Shown: positions 43,859 through 53,485, counted from the stretch's first letter. The stretch: 64,000 nt of DNA from Sphingopyxis solisilvae (GCF_015475875.1 NZ_JADKYM010000005.1:62001-126000), one strand, 5' to 3'. Notes: a model not told the origin generated them from the sequence alone. A program made the numbers and translations.

Positions 43859-45682
43859 TCAGGCGTCGTCGCCCATCCGCAGCGCGGCGATGAACGCCTC
43901 CTGCGGGATGTTGACGTTGCCATATTCGCGCATCCGCTTTTTGCCCTCTTTCTGCTTTTCGAGCAGCTTTTTCTTGCGGGTCGCGTCGCCGCCGTAACAT
44001 TTGGCGGTCACGTCCTTGCGCAGCGCGGCGATGGTTTCGCGGGCGATCACCTTGCCGCCGATTGCGGCCTGGATCGGGATCTTGAACATGTGACGCGGGA
44101 TCAGGTCTTTGAGCCGCTCGCACATGCCGCGCCCGCGGCTTTCCGCCGAACCGCGGTGGACGATCATCGACAGCGCATCGACCGGCTCGTTGTTGACGAG
44201 GATGCTCATCTTCACAAGGTCGCCGGGGCGGTGGCCGATCTGGTGATAGTCGAACGACGCATAGCCGCGCGAAATGCTCTTCAAGCGGTCGTAGAAGTCG
44301 AACACGACTTCGTTGAGCGGCAGTTCATAGGTGATCTGCGCGCGGCCGCCCACATAAGTGAGGTTCTTCTGCACCCCGCGGCGATCCTGGCACAGCTTCA
44401 GGATCGGCCCAAGATAGTCGTCGGGAACATAGATCACCGCCTCGATCCACGGTTCCTCGATCTCGTCGATGCGGTTCGGGTCGGGCATGTCGGCGGGATT
44501 GTGGAGCTCGATCTCCTTCGCCGCCTCATTCTTCGTGTGACCCAGCTTGAGCTTGTAGACCACCGACGGCGCCGTCGTGATCAGGTCGAGGTCATATTCG
44601 CGGGTCAGCCGCTCCTGGATGATCTCAAGGTGCAACAACCCCAAAAAGCCGCAGCGGAAGCCGAAGCCGAGCGCCGCACTGCTCTCCATCTCGAACGAAA
44701 AGCTCGCATCGTTCAGCCGCAGCTTCTGAATGCTCTCGCGCAATTTCTCGAAGTCGTTGGCGTCGGTCGGGAACAGGCCGCAGAACACGACCGGCTGGAC
44801 CTCCTTGAACCCCGGCAGCGGCTTCGCGGCGGGTTTCTTCGCGTCGGTCACCGTGTCGCCGACGCGCGCCTGCGCGACATCCTTGATCTGCGCGGTGATG
44901 AAACCGATCTCGCCCGGGCCGATCTCGGTCAATTCCTCGCGCTTGGGCGTGAAACAGCCGACGCGGTCGATCAGATGGGTGGTGCCCGCCTGCATGAACT
45001 TGATCTGCTGGCCCTTTTTCAGCACGCCATCGACGACGCGGACGAGGATGACGACGCCGAGATAGGGGTCGTACCAGCTGTCGACGAGCATCGCGAGCAA
45101 CGGCGCCGCGGCGTCGCCCGTCGGCGGCGGGATCTTCGTCACGATCGCCTCGAGGCATTCCTCGATGCCGATCCCCGACTTGGCGCTGGCGAGGACCGCC
45201 TCGTCGGCGGGCAGGCCGATGATATCCTCGATCTCGGCCTTCACCTTGTCGACGTCGGCGGCGGGCAGGTCGATCTTGTTGATCACCGGCACGATTTCAT
45301 GGTCGTGCTCGATCGACTGATAGACGTTGGCCAGCGTCTGCGCCTCGACCCCCTGCGCCGCGTCGACGACGAGCAGCGCGCCTTCGCACGCCGCGAGCGA
45401 CCGCGACACTTCATAGGCGAAATCGACGTGCCCCGGCGTGTCCATCAGGTTGAGCTGATAGGTTTCGCCGTCATGCGCGGTATAGTTCAGGCGCACCGTC
45501 TGCGCCTTGATGGTGATGCCGCGCTCTTTCTCGATATCCATATTGTCGAGCACCTGCGCCGACATTTCGCGCGCGGTGAGCCCGCCGGTGAACTGGATCA
45601 GCCGGTCGGCGAGCGTCGATTTGCCATGGTCGATATGCGCGATGATCGAAAAATTGCGGATGTGGGACAGGGGCGTGGTCAT
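43859..45682 (-). CDS. lepA: Elongation factor 4 (LepA)
   Basis: 607 residues, the full EF4 length. G domain: [49 protein letters not shown]; domains II and III; then domain V and the EF4-specific C-terminal domain ending [16 protein letters not shown]4 is a conserved translational GTPase that acts on ribosomes under stress. Start [13 protein letters not shown] (45682). Upstream is the gene-free region with repeat copy 2. Confidence 0.97.
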   Translation of the reverse strand: MTTPLSHIRNFSIIAHIDHGKSTLADRLIQFTGGLTAREMSAQVLDNMDIEKERGITIKAQTVRLNYTAHDGETYQLNLMDTPGHVDFAYEVSRSLAACEGALLVVDAAQGVEAQTLANVYQSIEHDHEIVPVINKIDLPAADVDKVKAEIEDIIGLPADEAVLASAKSGIGIEECLEAIVTKIPPPTGDAAAPLLAMLVDSWYDPYLGVVILVRVVDGVLKKGQQIKFMQAGTTHLIDRVGCFTPKREELTEIGPGEIGFITAQIKDVAQARVGDTVTDAKKPAAKPLPGFKEVQPVVFCGLFPTDANDFEKLRESIQKLRLNDASFSFEMESSAALGFGFRCGFLGLLHLEIIQERLTREYDLDLITTAPSVVYKLKLGHTKNEAAKEIELHNPADMPDPNRIDEIEEPWIEAVIYVPDDYLGPILKLCQDRRGVQKNLTYVGGRAQITYELPLNEVVFDFYDRLKSISRGYASFDYHQIGHRPGDLVKMSILVNNEPVDALSMIVHRGSAESRGRGMCERLKDLIPRHMFKIPIQAAIGGKVIARETIAALRKDVTAKCYGGDATRKKKLLEKQKEGKKRMREYGNVNIPQEAFIAALRMGDDA

Positions 45683-45740
45683 GGCGCGCCGTTAGCAGGC
45701 GAAAGCGGCGCTGTCAGCATCCCGTGACGCCCCAGCGCGG

Positions 45741-46016
45741 GCGGCGCGCGGAAGTTGTCGAAGTTGTCACTCTATCGACCCCGGAAACACGGGGGTGGCG
45801 GCGGAGGCTGGCGGTGCGCGAGCGGCCCAAGGTCGCCAAGGTCAGCCACGCGGCGCGGGCGCCAAACATCGCAAAGGTCGCGCGCGGACGCGATGTTCGG
45901 CGCGCGCGGAAAAGGCTGCGGATCGGACGAGTCAAAGAGCCGGAAAAGGAGGCTGGCACAGGAAAAATGGGTAGGAAAGCGGTTTTTCACGCGGAGCCGC
46001 GGAGGGCGCGGAGGGG
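45741..46016 (+). repeat. Long dispersed repeat, copy 2
   Basis: Plus-strand copy of the repeat whose inverse is at 33421-33772 (shared blocks listed there). It fills the lepA - Type ISP gap 45683-46087, which holds no gene. It ends in a cgcggag-type segment followed by ggcgcgg. Confidence 0.75.
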
Positions 46017-46087
46017 ACTTGCCCCGCCCGCCGATGATCGCCACTGTGCCGCCGGTTCACGCGGGGCGAGTGAGGGCGAAAAGACCA

Positions 46088-48591
46088 ATGGATATTGCAG
46101 CTTATCTGGACGAGGTGCGGACGCAGTTCGAAAGCGGGCACGCGACCGAGCATAGCTATCGCCCCGCACTGTACCGGCTGTTCCAGAGCATCGACCCGGC
46201 GATCCGGGTGGTCAATGAGCCGAAGCGCGGCGACGCGGGCATGGTCGATTTCCTGTTCGAGCGCGACGGGGTTCCGTTCGGCTGGGCCGAGGCGAAGGAC
46301 ATCGACAAGGACGTCATCAAGCTGAAAGGCTATTCGGTCGAGCAGCGCAAACGCTATGAGGCGGCCTATCCCAATCTGATCTATACCAACGGCGTCGATT
46401 TCGAGTTTATCCGCGACGGCGCGCAGGTGCATTTCGTGTCGATCGCCGATTTCCTGATGGGATTGCAGGCGGTCCCCGACCGGTTCGAAGAACTGGAACG
46501 CCAGTTGCGGCTGTTCGCCGAGCAAAAGCCGATCAGCATAAGGTCGGCGGCGAAGCTGGCCGAAATGATGGCGGCGAAGGCGGCGATCATCAAGGACGAG
46601 ATCGGCATCGCGCTGGCCGATGACCCCGACTATCGCACCGGATTGGGCGGCCAGTATCAAAGTTTCAAGGCCAATCTGCTGCCCGCGCTGGAACCCGGCG
46701 AATTTGCCGACATTTATGCCGAGACGATCACATACGGCATGTTCGCCGCGCGCTTTCACGACGATACGCCCGACACCTTCAGCCGCGCCGAGGCGCTGGA
46801 AAAACTGCCCGCGTCGAACCCGTTCCTGAAAGGATTGTTCGATTATATCGCCGGCCCGGCACTGCCCAATCGCCTGCGCTATATCGTCGACGATCTGGCG
46901 CAGGTGCTGCGCGCGAGCGACCCGCATTCGCTGTTCAAGGATTTCGGCAAGTTCACTGCGCGCAACGACCCCTTCATCCATTTCTATGAAGACTTTCTGG
47001 CTGCCTATAACCCCAAGAAGCGCAAGAGCCGCGGGGTGTGGTACACGCCCGAGCCGGTGGTCGATTTCATCGTGCGCGCGGTCGACGATGTTCTGAAGAC
47101 CGAGTTCGGGCTGCCCCACGGGTTGGCCGATACGAGCAAAGTCCCCGTCGAATGGGACACCGGGTTGAATAATCCCAAAACCGGGAAACCGCTGACCGAA
47201 AAGCGCGAGGTCCATAAGGTCCAGATTTTGGACCCGGCGACGGGTACGGGCACCTTTCTGGCCAAGGCCGTGCAATTGATTTCGGACCGGGTGAAGGCGC
47301 GCGCGCCGGGCAAATGGTCATCCTATGTCGAACAGGATTTGTTGCCGCGCCTGCACGGTTTCGAACTGCTGATGGCGAGTTACGCCATGTGCCATATGAA
47401 GCTGGACATGCAGCTGACCGAAAGCGGGTACACGCCAAGCGCGAAGCCGCCGCGCCTGTCGGTGTGGCTGACCAATGCGCTGGAACCCGCCGAGCGCGAC
47501 GTGAAGGATTTGTTCTTCCAGCCGCTCGTCGACGAAGCGCGCGGCGCGAGCGAGGTGAAGCGGCAGACGCCGATCATGTGCGTGATCGGGAATCCGCCCT
47601 ATTCGGGCGAGAGCGCCAATAAGGGCGATCACATTATGGCGCTGATGGAGGCTTACAAAAAAGAGCCGGGTGGCAAGGAGCGATTGAACGAGCGCAATCC
47701 CAAGTGGATCAACGACGATTACGTTAAGTTCATCCGCATGGCCGAGGATTTGATCGCCAAGAATCCGTCAGGCGGTGTGCTCGGGTTCATCACTAATCAC
47801 GGTTATCTCGACAACCCGACTTTTCGCGGCATGCGCTGGCACCTGCTCCGGACGTTTGACAAGATATGGGTGATCGACCTTCACGGAAACGCGAAGAAGA
47901 AGGAAGTCAGCCCAGACGGGTCCACCCCGCCGACCAAGCCGGACCCGACGATGATTTCCGCTCCGCCACCGGCGACGCTCGGCCGAGCGAGGTCAAGGTT
48001 TTCGACTATATTTATGGCGTGCTGCATTCGCCCGCCTATCGCGAAACCTTTGCCGAGTTTCTGAAGATCGATTTTCCGCGCATTCCCTATCCCAAATCGC
48101 CGGAGGTGTTTCGCCATGTCAGCGAAAAGGGTGAAGCGCTGCGGCGGTTGCACCTGATGGAAGCCGCGGCGATCGGCGCGACGCCCTATCGTTATGACGG
48201 TGCGGGCGATGATGTGGTGGCGAGCGGGTTTCCGAAGTTTGAAAAATCCTCCCCGTCGCGCAGCGATGGGGAGGGGGACCATGCGGAGCATGGTGGAGGG
48301 GCCAGCGGCGGAAAGGCCCCTCCACCGCCTTCGGCGGTCCCCCTCCCCACGGCTTCGCCGCAGGGAGGATCAACCGGCCGCGTGTTCATCAACAAGGATC
48401 AGTATTTCGACGACGTGCCCGAGATCGCGTGGAACTTCCACATCGGTGGTTATCAGCCCGCGCAGAAATGGCTGAAGGACCGGCGCGGGCGGGCGCTGTC
48501 GTGGGACGACATCGGCCATTATCAGAAGATCGTCAAAATCCTGATCGAGACCGACCGGATCATGAAAGAGATTGATCTGCCGCTGGAGTGA
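46088..48591 (+). pseudogene. Type ISP restriction/modification enzyme, internally deleted
   Basis: N-terminal part (46088-47930, ~615 codons): a PD-(D/E)XK-like region with MVDFLFERDG and GWAEAKDIDK, then an N6-adenine methyltransferase with ILDPATGTGTFLAKAV and CVIGNPPYSGE (NPPY). The product of this frame ends at 48064. The C-terminal specificity region reads in a second frame from ~47935: KVFDYIYGVLHSPAYRETFA, FLKIDFPRIPYP, GGYQPAQKWLKDRRGRALSW, to a TGA at 48589. Full-length relatives have several hundred residues between DLHGNAKKKEVSPDGS and the KVFDYIYG block; here the two are ~20 codons apart and out of frame, so a deletion has removed the middle. A palindromic element also sits in frame in the second part. 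Confidence 0.85.
48245..48371. repeat. Palindromic element family B, copy 1, in frame in the Type ISP remnant
   Basis: 127 bp bounded by aatcctcc and gggaggatc, with inner inverted repeats including accatgcggagcatggt. Translated in frame as a Ser/Gly/Pro-rich stretch of ~42 residues inside the C-terminal remnant. Confidence 0.88.
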
Positions 48592-48602
48592 AGGTCGGCC
48601 GC

Positions 48603-48766
48603 AATCCTCCCTGTGGCGCAGCCATGGGGAGGTGGCAGTGCGAAGCACTGACGGAGGGGCGATTTGCGCTACCATCGTAGCCCCTCCACCATCGCCTACG
48701 GCGACGGTCCCGCTGGCGCTACGCGCCGTCTGCGACTCCCCCATGGCTTCGCCACAGGGAGGATTA
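48603..48766. repeat. Palindromic element family B, copy 2
   Basis: About 164 bp with edges aatcctcc and ggaggatta, several stacked inverted repeats. It ends on the stop codon (tta at 48764-48766) of the HEAT/cupin-like gene on the minus strand. Confidence 0.85.
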
Positions 48767-49648
48767 GCGGGCCAGCCACCGCCTGCAATCGTCCCTGACC
48801 CGCGCATCGCTATCCCGCATTCCCTTCTCCAGCACCGCCGCCCTGCCCTCGCCCTCCGCCACCGCGGCCAGCGCGGCGATGGCGCTCGCGCGGACGCGGG
48901 CGACGGGGTGGGTGGTGGCGAAATGGGCGGCGAGGTCGCGGGCTTCGTCGCTGAGGTGGACGGCAACGCGGAGGAGGATTTCGGTGCTGGTCGTCGTCGG
49001 GCGGCGCGCGATCGTGCGCGTTTCCAGGTCGACGATATATTGGTCGCGCCAGGGGATGTGATCGCCCTCGTCCATGATGTTCAGGCTGACCGAGAGGCCG
49101 GGCGGCGGGTGCTGGCAGTGGAGGTCGCGGTGGGCGCGATAGAGGCGGAGCTGGCCCTCACCCAGCTGGCTGCGCCCGGTGAAGGTCAGGGTCAGCGGTT
49201 CGTTGTGGCGGCCCTCGACGGCCTCCGGGTCGAGCTCATAATCGTCGCTGAGATAGCCGGGGCCGAAATAGCCGATGGTGAGGAAGTTGAAATTATGGTC
49301 GTGCGCGACGCCGTAGGAGAAGGCCGCGGCGCCGCTGGCCCGATAGGCGGCGTCGGTCGCGGCGGGCCAGATATTGGCGCGCAGGTACCAGCCTCGCGGG
49401 CTGCGGTGGAGGAGGATGACCTGCGCCGAATAGCGATTGTCGGGCCGTGGGTCGGCGGTGGTGGATCGGAGCGCGGCGAGGAGGTGGTCGGCGAGGAAGC
49501 TGCGGTTGCGCTGGAGGCCGGCGAGGAGGGTGGCGCAGCGGTGGATGCTGGCTTCGTCGGTGAGGTCGACGCCGTGGTGGTCGAGCCGGGCGGTGACGTC
49601 GGTCAGGGTGAGCGGCGGGCCGGGGGGCGGGGTTATGGCGCGGGGCAT
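48764..49648 (-). CDS. Unknown protein: cupin-like His motifs plus C-terminal HEAT-like helices
   Basis: 294 residues, soluble. The middle has YGVAHDHNFNFLTIGYFGPG and further on RLYRAHRDLHCQHPPP then GLSVSLNIMD; the H-x-H and downstream H spacing is like a cupin or non-haem iron barrel. The last ~70 residues (AVHLSDEARDLAAHFATTHP, VRASAIAALAAVAEGEGRAA) look like HEAT-type helix pairs. I do not recognise the family. It is the third gene of an operon with a 340-residue HEAT-like protein and a 48-residue peptide. Its stop is in the edge of a family B element. Confidence 0.6.
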   Translation of the reverse strand: MPRAITPPPGPPLTLTDVTARLDHHGVDLTDEASIHRCATLLAGLQRNRSFLADHLLAALRSTTADPRPDNRYSAQVILLHRSPRGWYLRANIWPAATDAAYRASGAAAFSYGVAHDHNFNFLTIGYFGPGYLSDDYELDPEAVEGRHNEPLTLTFTGRSQLGEGQLRLYRAHRDLHCQHPPPGLSVSLNIMDEGDHIPWRDQYIVDLETRTIARRPTTTSTEILLRVAVHLSDEARDLAAHFATTHPVARVRASAIAALAAVAEGEGRAAVLEKGMRDSDARVRDDCRRWLAR

Positions 49649-49660
49649 GGGGGGCTTTCC

Positions 49661-49797
49661 TAAAGCCCCTCCCCTTTAGGGGAGGGGTTGGGGTGGGGTC
49701 CATCGGCCTTGCGCAAGGCCGATAGACCCCACCCGCTGCGACTAACCAGCAAGCTGGTAAGTCTCGCTGCCCTCCCCTGAAGGGGAGGGCTTGTTAA
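49661..49797. repeat. Palindromic element family A, copy 2
   Basis: About 137 bp, nearly identical to the truB copy read on the opposite strand; includes cccctcccctttaggggagggg (49666-49687) and the central catcggccttgcgcaaggccgat palindrome. It spans the gap between two minus-strand genes and encodes the last residues of the upstream one. Confidence 0.9.
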
Positions 49798-50764
49798 AAA
49801 GCGCGAGCGTGGCTTTTGCCGCGGCGCGGACTTCGGGGTGCGGGTCATCCGCCGCCATCGCAGCGAGCGGGGCGTGGGCGGCGGTGGGGCTTAGCGCGAT
49901 GAGCTCGCGCATCGCGTGCCAGCGGGCGGCGAAGTCGGGGCTGCGGGTCTCGGCAACGAACAGGGGCGCGGCGTCGCGGTGCTGCATATGGCGGAGCAAG
50001 GTCAATGCCATCGTACGAAAGCTGCTGTCGCGGCTGGACGCGCTGATGTGGAGAAGGCGGCCGGTGACGGGGTCGTAGCTGCGGATCGGGAGCGGCGACG
50101 GCGGCTGGACGGTGAGTTCGAGGAGCAGCGCGTCATGCGCGCCGGGAACGAGGGTGAAGCTTTCGCGCGCGGTGTCGAGGTCGAGCGTCTCGCCGGTTTG
50201 GAGCGGGCGCGGGGGATCGCTGTGGCAGCGCGCGGCGGCGCGGGCGGTGAAGGCGCCGGCCTCCTCGGCGGGGGTGAGCGCGACATGATGTCGGCAGAGC
50301 TGCGCGCCGCCGCTGGCGAGGACATGGATCGCAGCGCGTCCGGGGACGAAGATGGCGGGCGATTCGGGCGGTGCGGCGGAGGCGAAGGGCCAGACGCGCA
50401 AGGTCAGACGGACGTGGCCGCGTTCGGCGAGCACGAGCCCGCCCGGTGCCTGTTCGCCGCCGCCCTCCCCGCCACCAAAGGCGCGCAGCGGCGGGCGCGC
50501 GAAGGGGTCGGTGCGGAGGAGCGCGAGCGCGCTTTCGATCCGCGTTGCGAGCCAGCGCCGGTCGCTGAGCCAGGGGCGCAGCGCGGCGATCACGGCATCG
50601 GGGGCGGCGTTCGCCTGCGCAGTGATCGCGGTCAGCAGGCCGTCGGGTACGGTATCGGCGATCGCCCATGCGGCGGCGACCTCACCCACCGCGGTGCGGA
50701 TCGCGGCGCGGCGGGCGGCGTCGTGGCGCGGGAAATGATCGTGGCGGGAGGCGCTGGCAAGCAT
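49742..50764 (-). CDS. Unknown HEAT-like protein with repeat-derived C-terminus
   Basis: 340 residues, soluble, Ala-rich. The first part (AAIRTAVGEVAAAWAIADTV) is helical; a central beta-rich part has RLLHISASSRDSSFRTMALT; then RHMQHRDAAPLFVAETRSPD and MAADDPHPEVRAAAKATLAL form HEAT-like helices. The last ~17 residues ([17 protein letters not shown]) are translation of element family A copy 2, so the original C-terminus has been replaced. Sits between the 48-residue peptide (54 bp upstream) and the 294-residue protein. Function unknown. Confidence 0.6.
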   Translation of the reverse strand: MLASASRHDHFPRHDAARRAAIRTAVGEVAAAWAIADTVPDGLLTAITAQANAAPDAVIAALRPWLSDRRWLATRIESALALLRTDPFARPPLRAFGGGEGGGEQAPGGLVLAERGHVRLTLRVWPFASAAPPESPAIFVPGRAAIHVLASGGAQLCRHHVALTPAEEAGAFTARAAARCHSDPPRPLQTGETLDLDTARESFTLVPGAHDALLLELTVQPPSPLPIRSYDPVTGRLLHISASSRDSSFRTMALTLLRHMQHRDAAPLFVAETRSPDFAARWHAMRELIALSPTAAHAPLAAMAADDPHPEVRAAAKATLALFNKPSPSGEGSETYQLAG

Positions 50765-50818
50765 CGCGGTGGGGCGGGAAAGCCGGGGCGCGATGCCCCG
50801 CCCCTTCCCGCCGCTCTG

Positions 50819-50965
50819 TCAGTCGTACACGATCAGCGCGATGGTGACCGCAATCTCGAACACCGACGGCCCCGACGACGCGCTCTCCCCGACGAGCGCG
50901 CCGAACAGCCCGACCGCGGTGTCGAGCGCGGGCAGCGCGTCGATGTCGATGGCTGGCAAATCCAT
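50819..50965 (-). CDS. 48-residue peptide, candidate precursor or small regulator
   Basis: Not found by normal length limits. ATG 50965-50963 with a strong ribosome site (aggag, 6-bp spacing). Begins MDLPAIDIDALPALDTAV with a regular L-P/I-D rhythm, followed by GLFGALVGESASSGPS and a hydrophobic end EIAVTIALIVYD. The first ~18 residues look like a leader and the Gly/Ser-rich plus hydrophobic end like a core or membrane part. It heads an operon with two proteins of no known family, the layout of a ribosomally made, modified peptide, but no recognised RiPP enzyme is present. Confidence 0.6.
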   Translation of the reverse strand: MDLPAIDIDALPALDTAVGLFGALVGESASSGPSVFEIAVTIALIVYD

Positions 50966-51128
50966 ATGTTTCTCCTGATGCGACCGGCGGCGCGACCTGC
51001 CGCCGCGGCGCAGGGTTAGGAAGCGGCGCGCCGGGGGCCAGTTAACTTACCGTAATGTCGCTGGTCGAAGGCGGCTTGCCCGCGCGGCGGCGCGGCATAG
51101 GGTGGCGGGAACAAACGGGAGATTTTTC

Positions 51129-52076
51129 ATGCGCCGCACGATTGCCACCGCCCTAGCCCTGCTGCTGGCTACGCCTGCCGCCGCCGAAACGCTGCTGATC
51201 GGCAACAAGGGCGAGGATACGCTGAGCCTGGTCGCGTTGGCGTCGGGCGAAGAGCTGGCGCGGCTGCCGACGGGCCGGATGCCGCACGAGATTGCGGTGT
51301 CGCCCGACGGCAGGCAGGCGGCGGTGGTCGCCTATGGCGGGACGACGATCGACGTGTTCGACGTCGCGGCGCGGCGGAAGGTGAAGACGATCGACCTCAG
51401 CCCGAACCAGCGGCCGCACGGGCTGGTCTGGCTGAGCGACGGGCGGCTGGTCGCGACGGCGGAGGGCAGCGAGTCGGTCGCGGTGGTGGCGGCGGACGGC
51501 GCCGTCACCTCGATTGCGACGGGGCAAAAGGGGACGCATATGGTCGTCGTCGCCCCCGACAACCGCACCGCCTATACCGCCAATATCGGGTCGGGGACGG
51601 TGAGCGTGCTCGACCTGAATGCGGGGACGAAATTGCACGACCTGACCATCGGCGGCAAGCCCGAGGGGCTGGCGCTGGCGAAGGGCGGGCGCGAACTGTG
51701 GGTCGGCGACCTTGACGCGCCGCGGGTGACGGTGTGGGACACCGCGAGCGGTGCGAAGGTCGATGAGCTGCCGGTCGATCCGGTGGCGATCCGGGTGCTG
51801 GCGAGCCCCGACGGCAGACTGATCGCGACGAGCAATATCGGCAAGGGCACGATCAGCCTGTTCGATGCGGAGACACGCGCGCCGGTGCGGACGATCGCGG
51901 TGTCGGAGGGCGACGCGGCGCGGCAGGTGACCTTGCTGTTCAGCGCCGATTCGGCGCGGCTCTATGCGGCCGAGACGGGGGTGGACAAGGTCGCCGAGAT
52001 CGACGTGGCGAGCGGCAAGGTACTGCGCCGGATCGCGGCGGGGAAGCAGGGCGACGGGCTGGCGATTGCGCCCTGA
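51129..52076 (+). CDS. YncE-like periplasmic beta-propeller protein
   Basis: 315 residues with a signal peptide (MRRTIATALALLLATPAAAE). The mature chain is built of ~42-residue repeats: LLIGNKGEDTLSLVALASGE, LPTGRMPHEIAVSPDGRQAA, TIATGQKGTHMVVVAPDNRT..., the seven-bladed YVTN/YncE propeller pattern. Such proteins bind ligands or partners in the periplasm; role unknown. ATG 51129 chosen over 51102 for the signal peptide. Converges with the SnoaL-like gene (6-bp gap). Confidence 0.83.
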   Translation: MRRTIATALALLLATPAAAETLLIGNKGEDTLSLVALASGEELARLPTGRMPHEIAVSPDGRQAAVVAYGGTTIDVFDVAARRKVKTIDLSPNQRPHGLVWLSDGRLVATAEGSESVAVVAADGAVTSIATGQKGTHMVVVAPDNRTAYTANIGSGTVSVLDLNAGTKLHDLTIGGKPEGLALAKGGRELWVGDLDAPRVTVWDTASGAKVDELPVDPVAIRVLASPDGRLIATSNIGKGTISLFDAETRAPVRTIAVSEGDAARQVTLLFSADSARLYAAETGVDKVAEIDVASGKVLRRIAAGKQGDGLAIAP

Positions 52077-52082
52077 CTGCGG

Positions 52083-52499
52083 TCAGCCGAGCGCGTGCGT
52101 CTTGGCGAGTTCTGCAAAGATCGGATGGTCCGAGTGGATGTGGTTCTCGATCACATAGCCGTCCTTGAGCAGCAGCCGGTCGACGCCGACGATCTGGCCG
52201 GGGCCGACCGCGAAGTCACCGCGGACGATCCAGCGGACAAAGGCGGTGTCGCCGTTGAGGGCGTGGTCGGTGACCTCGACGCTGAAATCACCGAGCGCGG
52301 TCAGGAAGTTCGCAATGGCATCGAGATAGGCGGTACGGCCGACAACGGGGGCTGAAGCGGCGGGCCATTGGCCGACGACATCGGGCCAGACCACCGGCGC
52401 GACCATGCGCGCATCGCGGCCGTGCGCCCAGAACAATTCGAAACCCTCGACCGTCCAAGGGCGCAAGGGCGGGGCGTCGGGGGAAGATACGTCGGACAT
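52083..52499 (-). CDS. SnoaL/NTF2-like protein
   Basis: 138 residues: RPWTVEGFELFWAHGRDARM, VVGRTAYLDAIANFLTALGD, FSVEVTDHALNGDTAFVRWI, HIHSDHPIFAEL is the SnoaL-like polyketide-cyclase/NTF2 pattern, a cone that binds small hydrophobic ligands. Start MSDVSSPDAPP chosen because the upstream in-frame reading is unlike the family. No neighbour suggests a substrate. Confidence 0.78.
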   Translation of the reverse strand: MSDVSSPDAPPLRPWTVEGFELFWAHGRDARMVAPVVWPDVVGQWPAASAPVVGRTAYLDAIANFLTALGDFSVEVTDHALNGDTAFVRWIVRGDFAVGPGQIVGVDRLLLKDGYVIENHIHSDHPIFAELAKTHALG

Positions 52500-52590
52500 G
52501 GGCGGCCTTTCCTGCGGTTGCCGGTGGGGGATAGCAGCAGGGGTAATGCCCGCAATTACGCGGCGGGTAATGGGGATGGGGCGGCTATGG

Positions 52591-52692
52591 GGGCTGACGG
52601 AGGGGGTTGGCGTTCTCACGCTAACCTTGCGTCAGGCCGCCAGCCCCCTCCACCACCTTCGGTGGTCCCCCTCCCCGCCAGCGGGGAGGATC
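52591..52692. repeat. Palindromic element family B, copy 3
   Basis: About 102 bp with inner palindromes (caccttcggtg, accttgcgtcaggccg region) and a ggggaggatc edge; a shorter, partly eroded copy upstream of the SnoaL-like gene. Confidence 0.65.
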
Positions 52693-52705
52693 TCGCAACT
52701 AATCG

Positions 52706-53485
52706 CTAGCCGTCGTTCGGCATCGCTAGCCACAACGACAGACCCGCCGGTGCATCGACCGGCGGAGCTTCGACGACATGCCGCACCGCGTCGGCGCGGG
52801 CGCGGGTCAGGATCGCGGGGGGGATGTCGGCGGGGTGGAAGATATGGTCGGCCTCGCCGAGCAGGCGCGCGGCGCGGAGGGTCAGGTCGTCGGGGTCGGG
52901 GCTGGTCAGGTGGATGGTTTCGAGGCGTGACGGCTGCGTTGTGGCGTCGCTGGCCAGCCATTCACCGACCTTGTCCGCCGCGGCGCCGTCGAGCGGGTCG
53001 AGGGCGCCGCCGCTGGCGAGCGCGGCGTCGATCGCGCGGCGGCGGTCGGCGGCGGCGGGCCAGCGCGCCTTCATGGCGTCGCGCGCGGCGGAGAGCGCCG
53101 ATGCCAGTTCTCCGAGGCGTGCGGGGAGCAGTGCCTCGATGCGCTGGCGGACGGCTTTTGCCAGCCCCGCCGAGGCGCCGCCGGTGCCGATGGCGATGGT
53201 AACCGGGGCGCGGTCGACGATCGCGGGGGTGGTGAAATCGCAGAGGTCGGGGCGGTCGACGACGTTGACGAGCAGGCCGTGGGCGCGGAGGGCGGCGGCG
53301 GCGGCGCGCGCTTCGGCTTCGTCGTCGAGCGCGACGAAGGCGATGGTGGCGCCCTCCTCCCACGCGGGGACGATGCGGCCCCCGGCGCGCTCGATCAGGC
53401 GGGCCTTGGCATCGGCGGCTTCCCCCTTACCGTCCAGCACGACGGTGCGGCCGGTGAGGTTCAGGAAGATCGGGAGCTGGTGCAT
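52706..53485 (-). CDS. Precorrin-2 dehydrogenase/ferrochelatase-type siroheme synthase domain
   Basis: 259 residues, corresponding to the N-terminal half of CysG (no methylase half). NAD-binding MHQLPIFLNLTGRTVVLDGK, VVDRPDLCDFTTPAIVDR and APVTIAIGTGGASAGLAKAV are the family blocks; the catalytic Asp region is within DFTTPAIVDR. Makes sirohydrochlorin and inserts iron to give siroheme for sulfite/nitrite reductases. The C-terminal ~80 residues (DDLTLRAARLLGEADHIF) resemble the start of an SAM methyltransferase, which may be a truncated CysG. Confidence 0.85.
   Translation of the reverse strand: MHQLPIFLNLTGRTVVLDGKGEAADAKARLIERAGGRIVPAWEEGATIAFVALDDEAEARAAAAALRAHGLLVNVVDRPDLCDFTTPAIVDRAPVTIAIGTGGASAGLAKAVRQRIEALLPARLGELASALSAARDAMKARWPAAADRRRAIDAALASGGALDPLDGAAADKVGEWLASDATTQPSRLETIHLTSPDPDDLTLRAARLLGEADHIFHPADIPPAILTRARADAVRHVVEAPPVDAPAGLSLWLAMPNDG

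Noticed and set aside
45755-46087. Longer N-terminus of the Type ISP gene
   Set aside because: The upstream in-frame sequence is the long dispersed repeat and lacks family similarity.
47866-48064. Programmed frameshift in the Type ISP gene
   Set aside because: No slippery site was seen and the central several hundred residues of the family are absent, so deletion explains the frames better.
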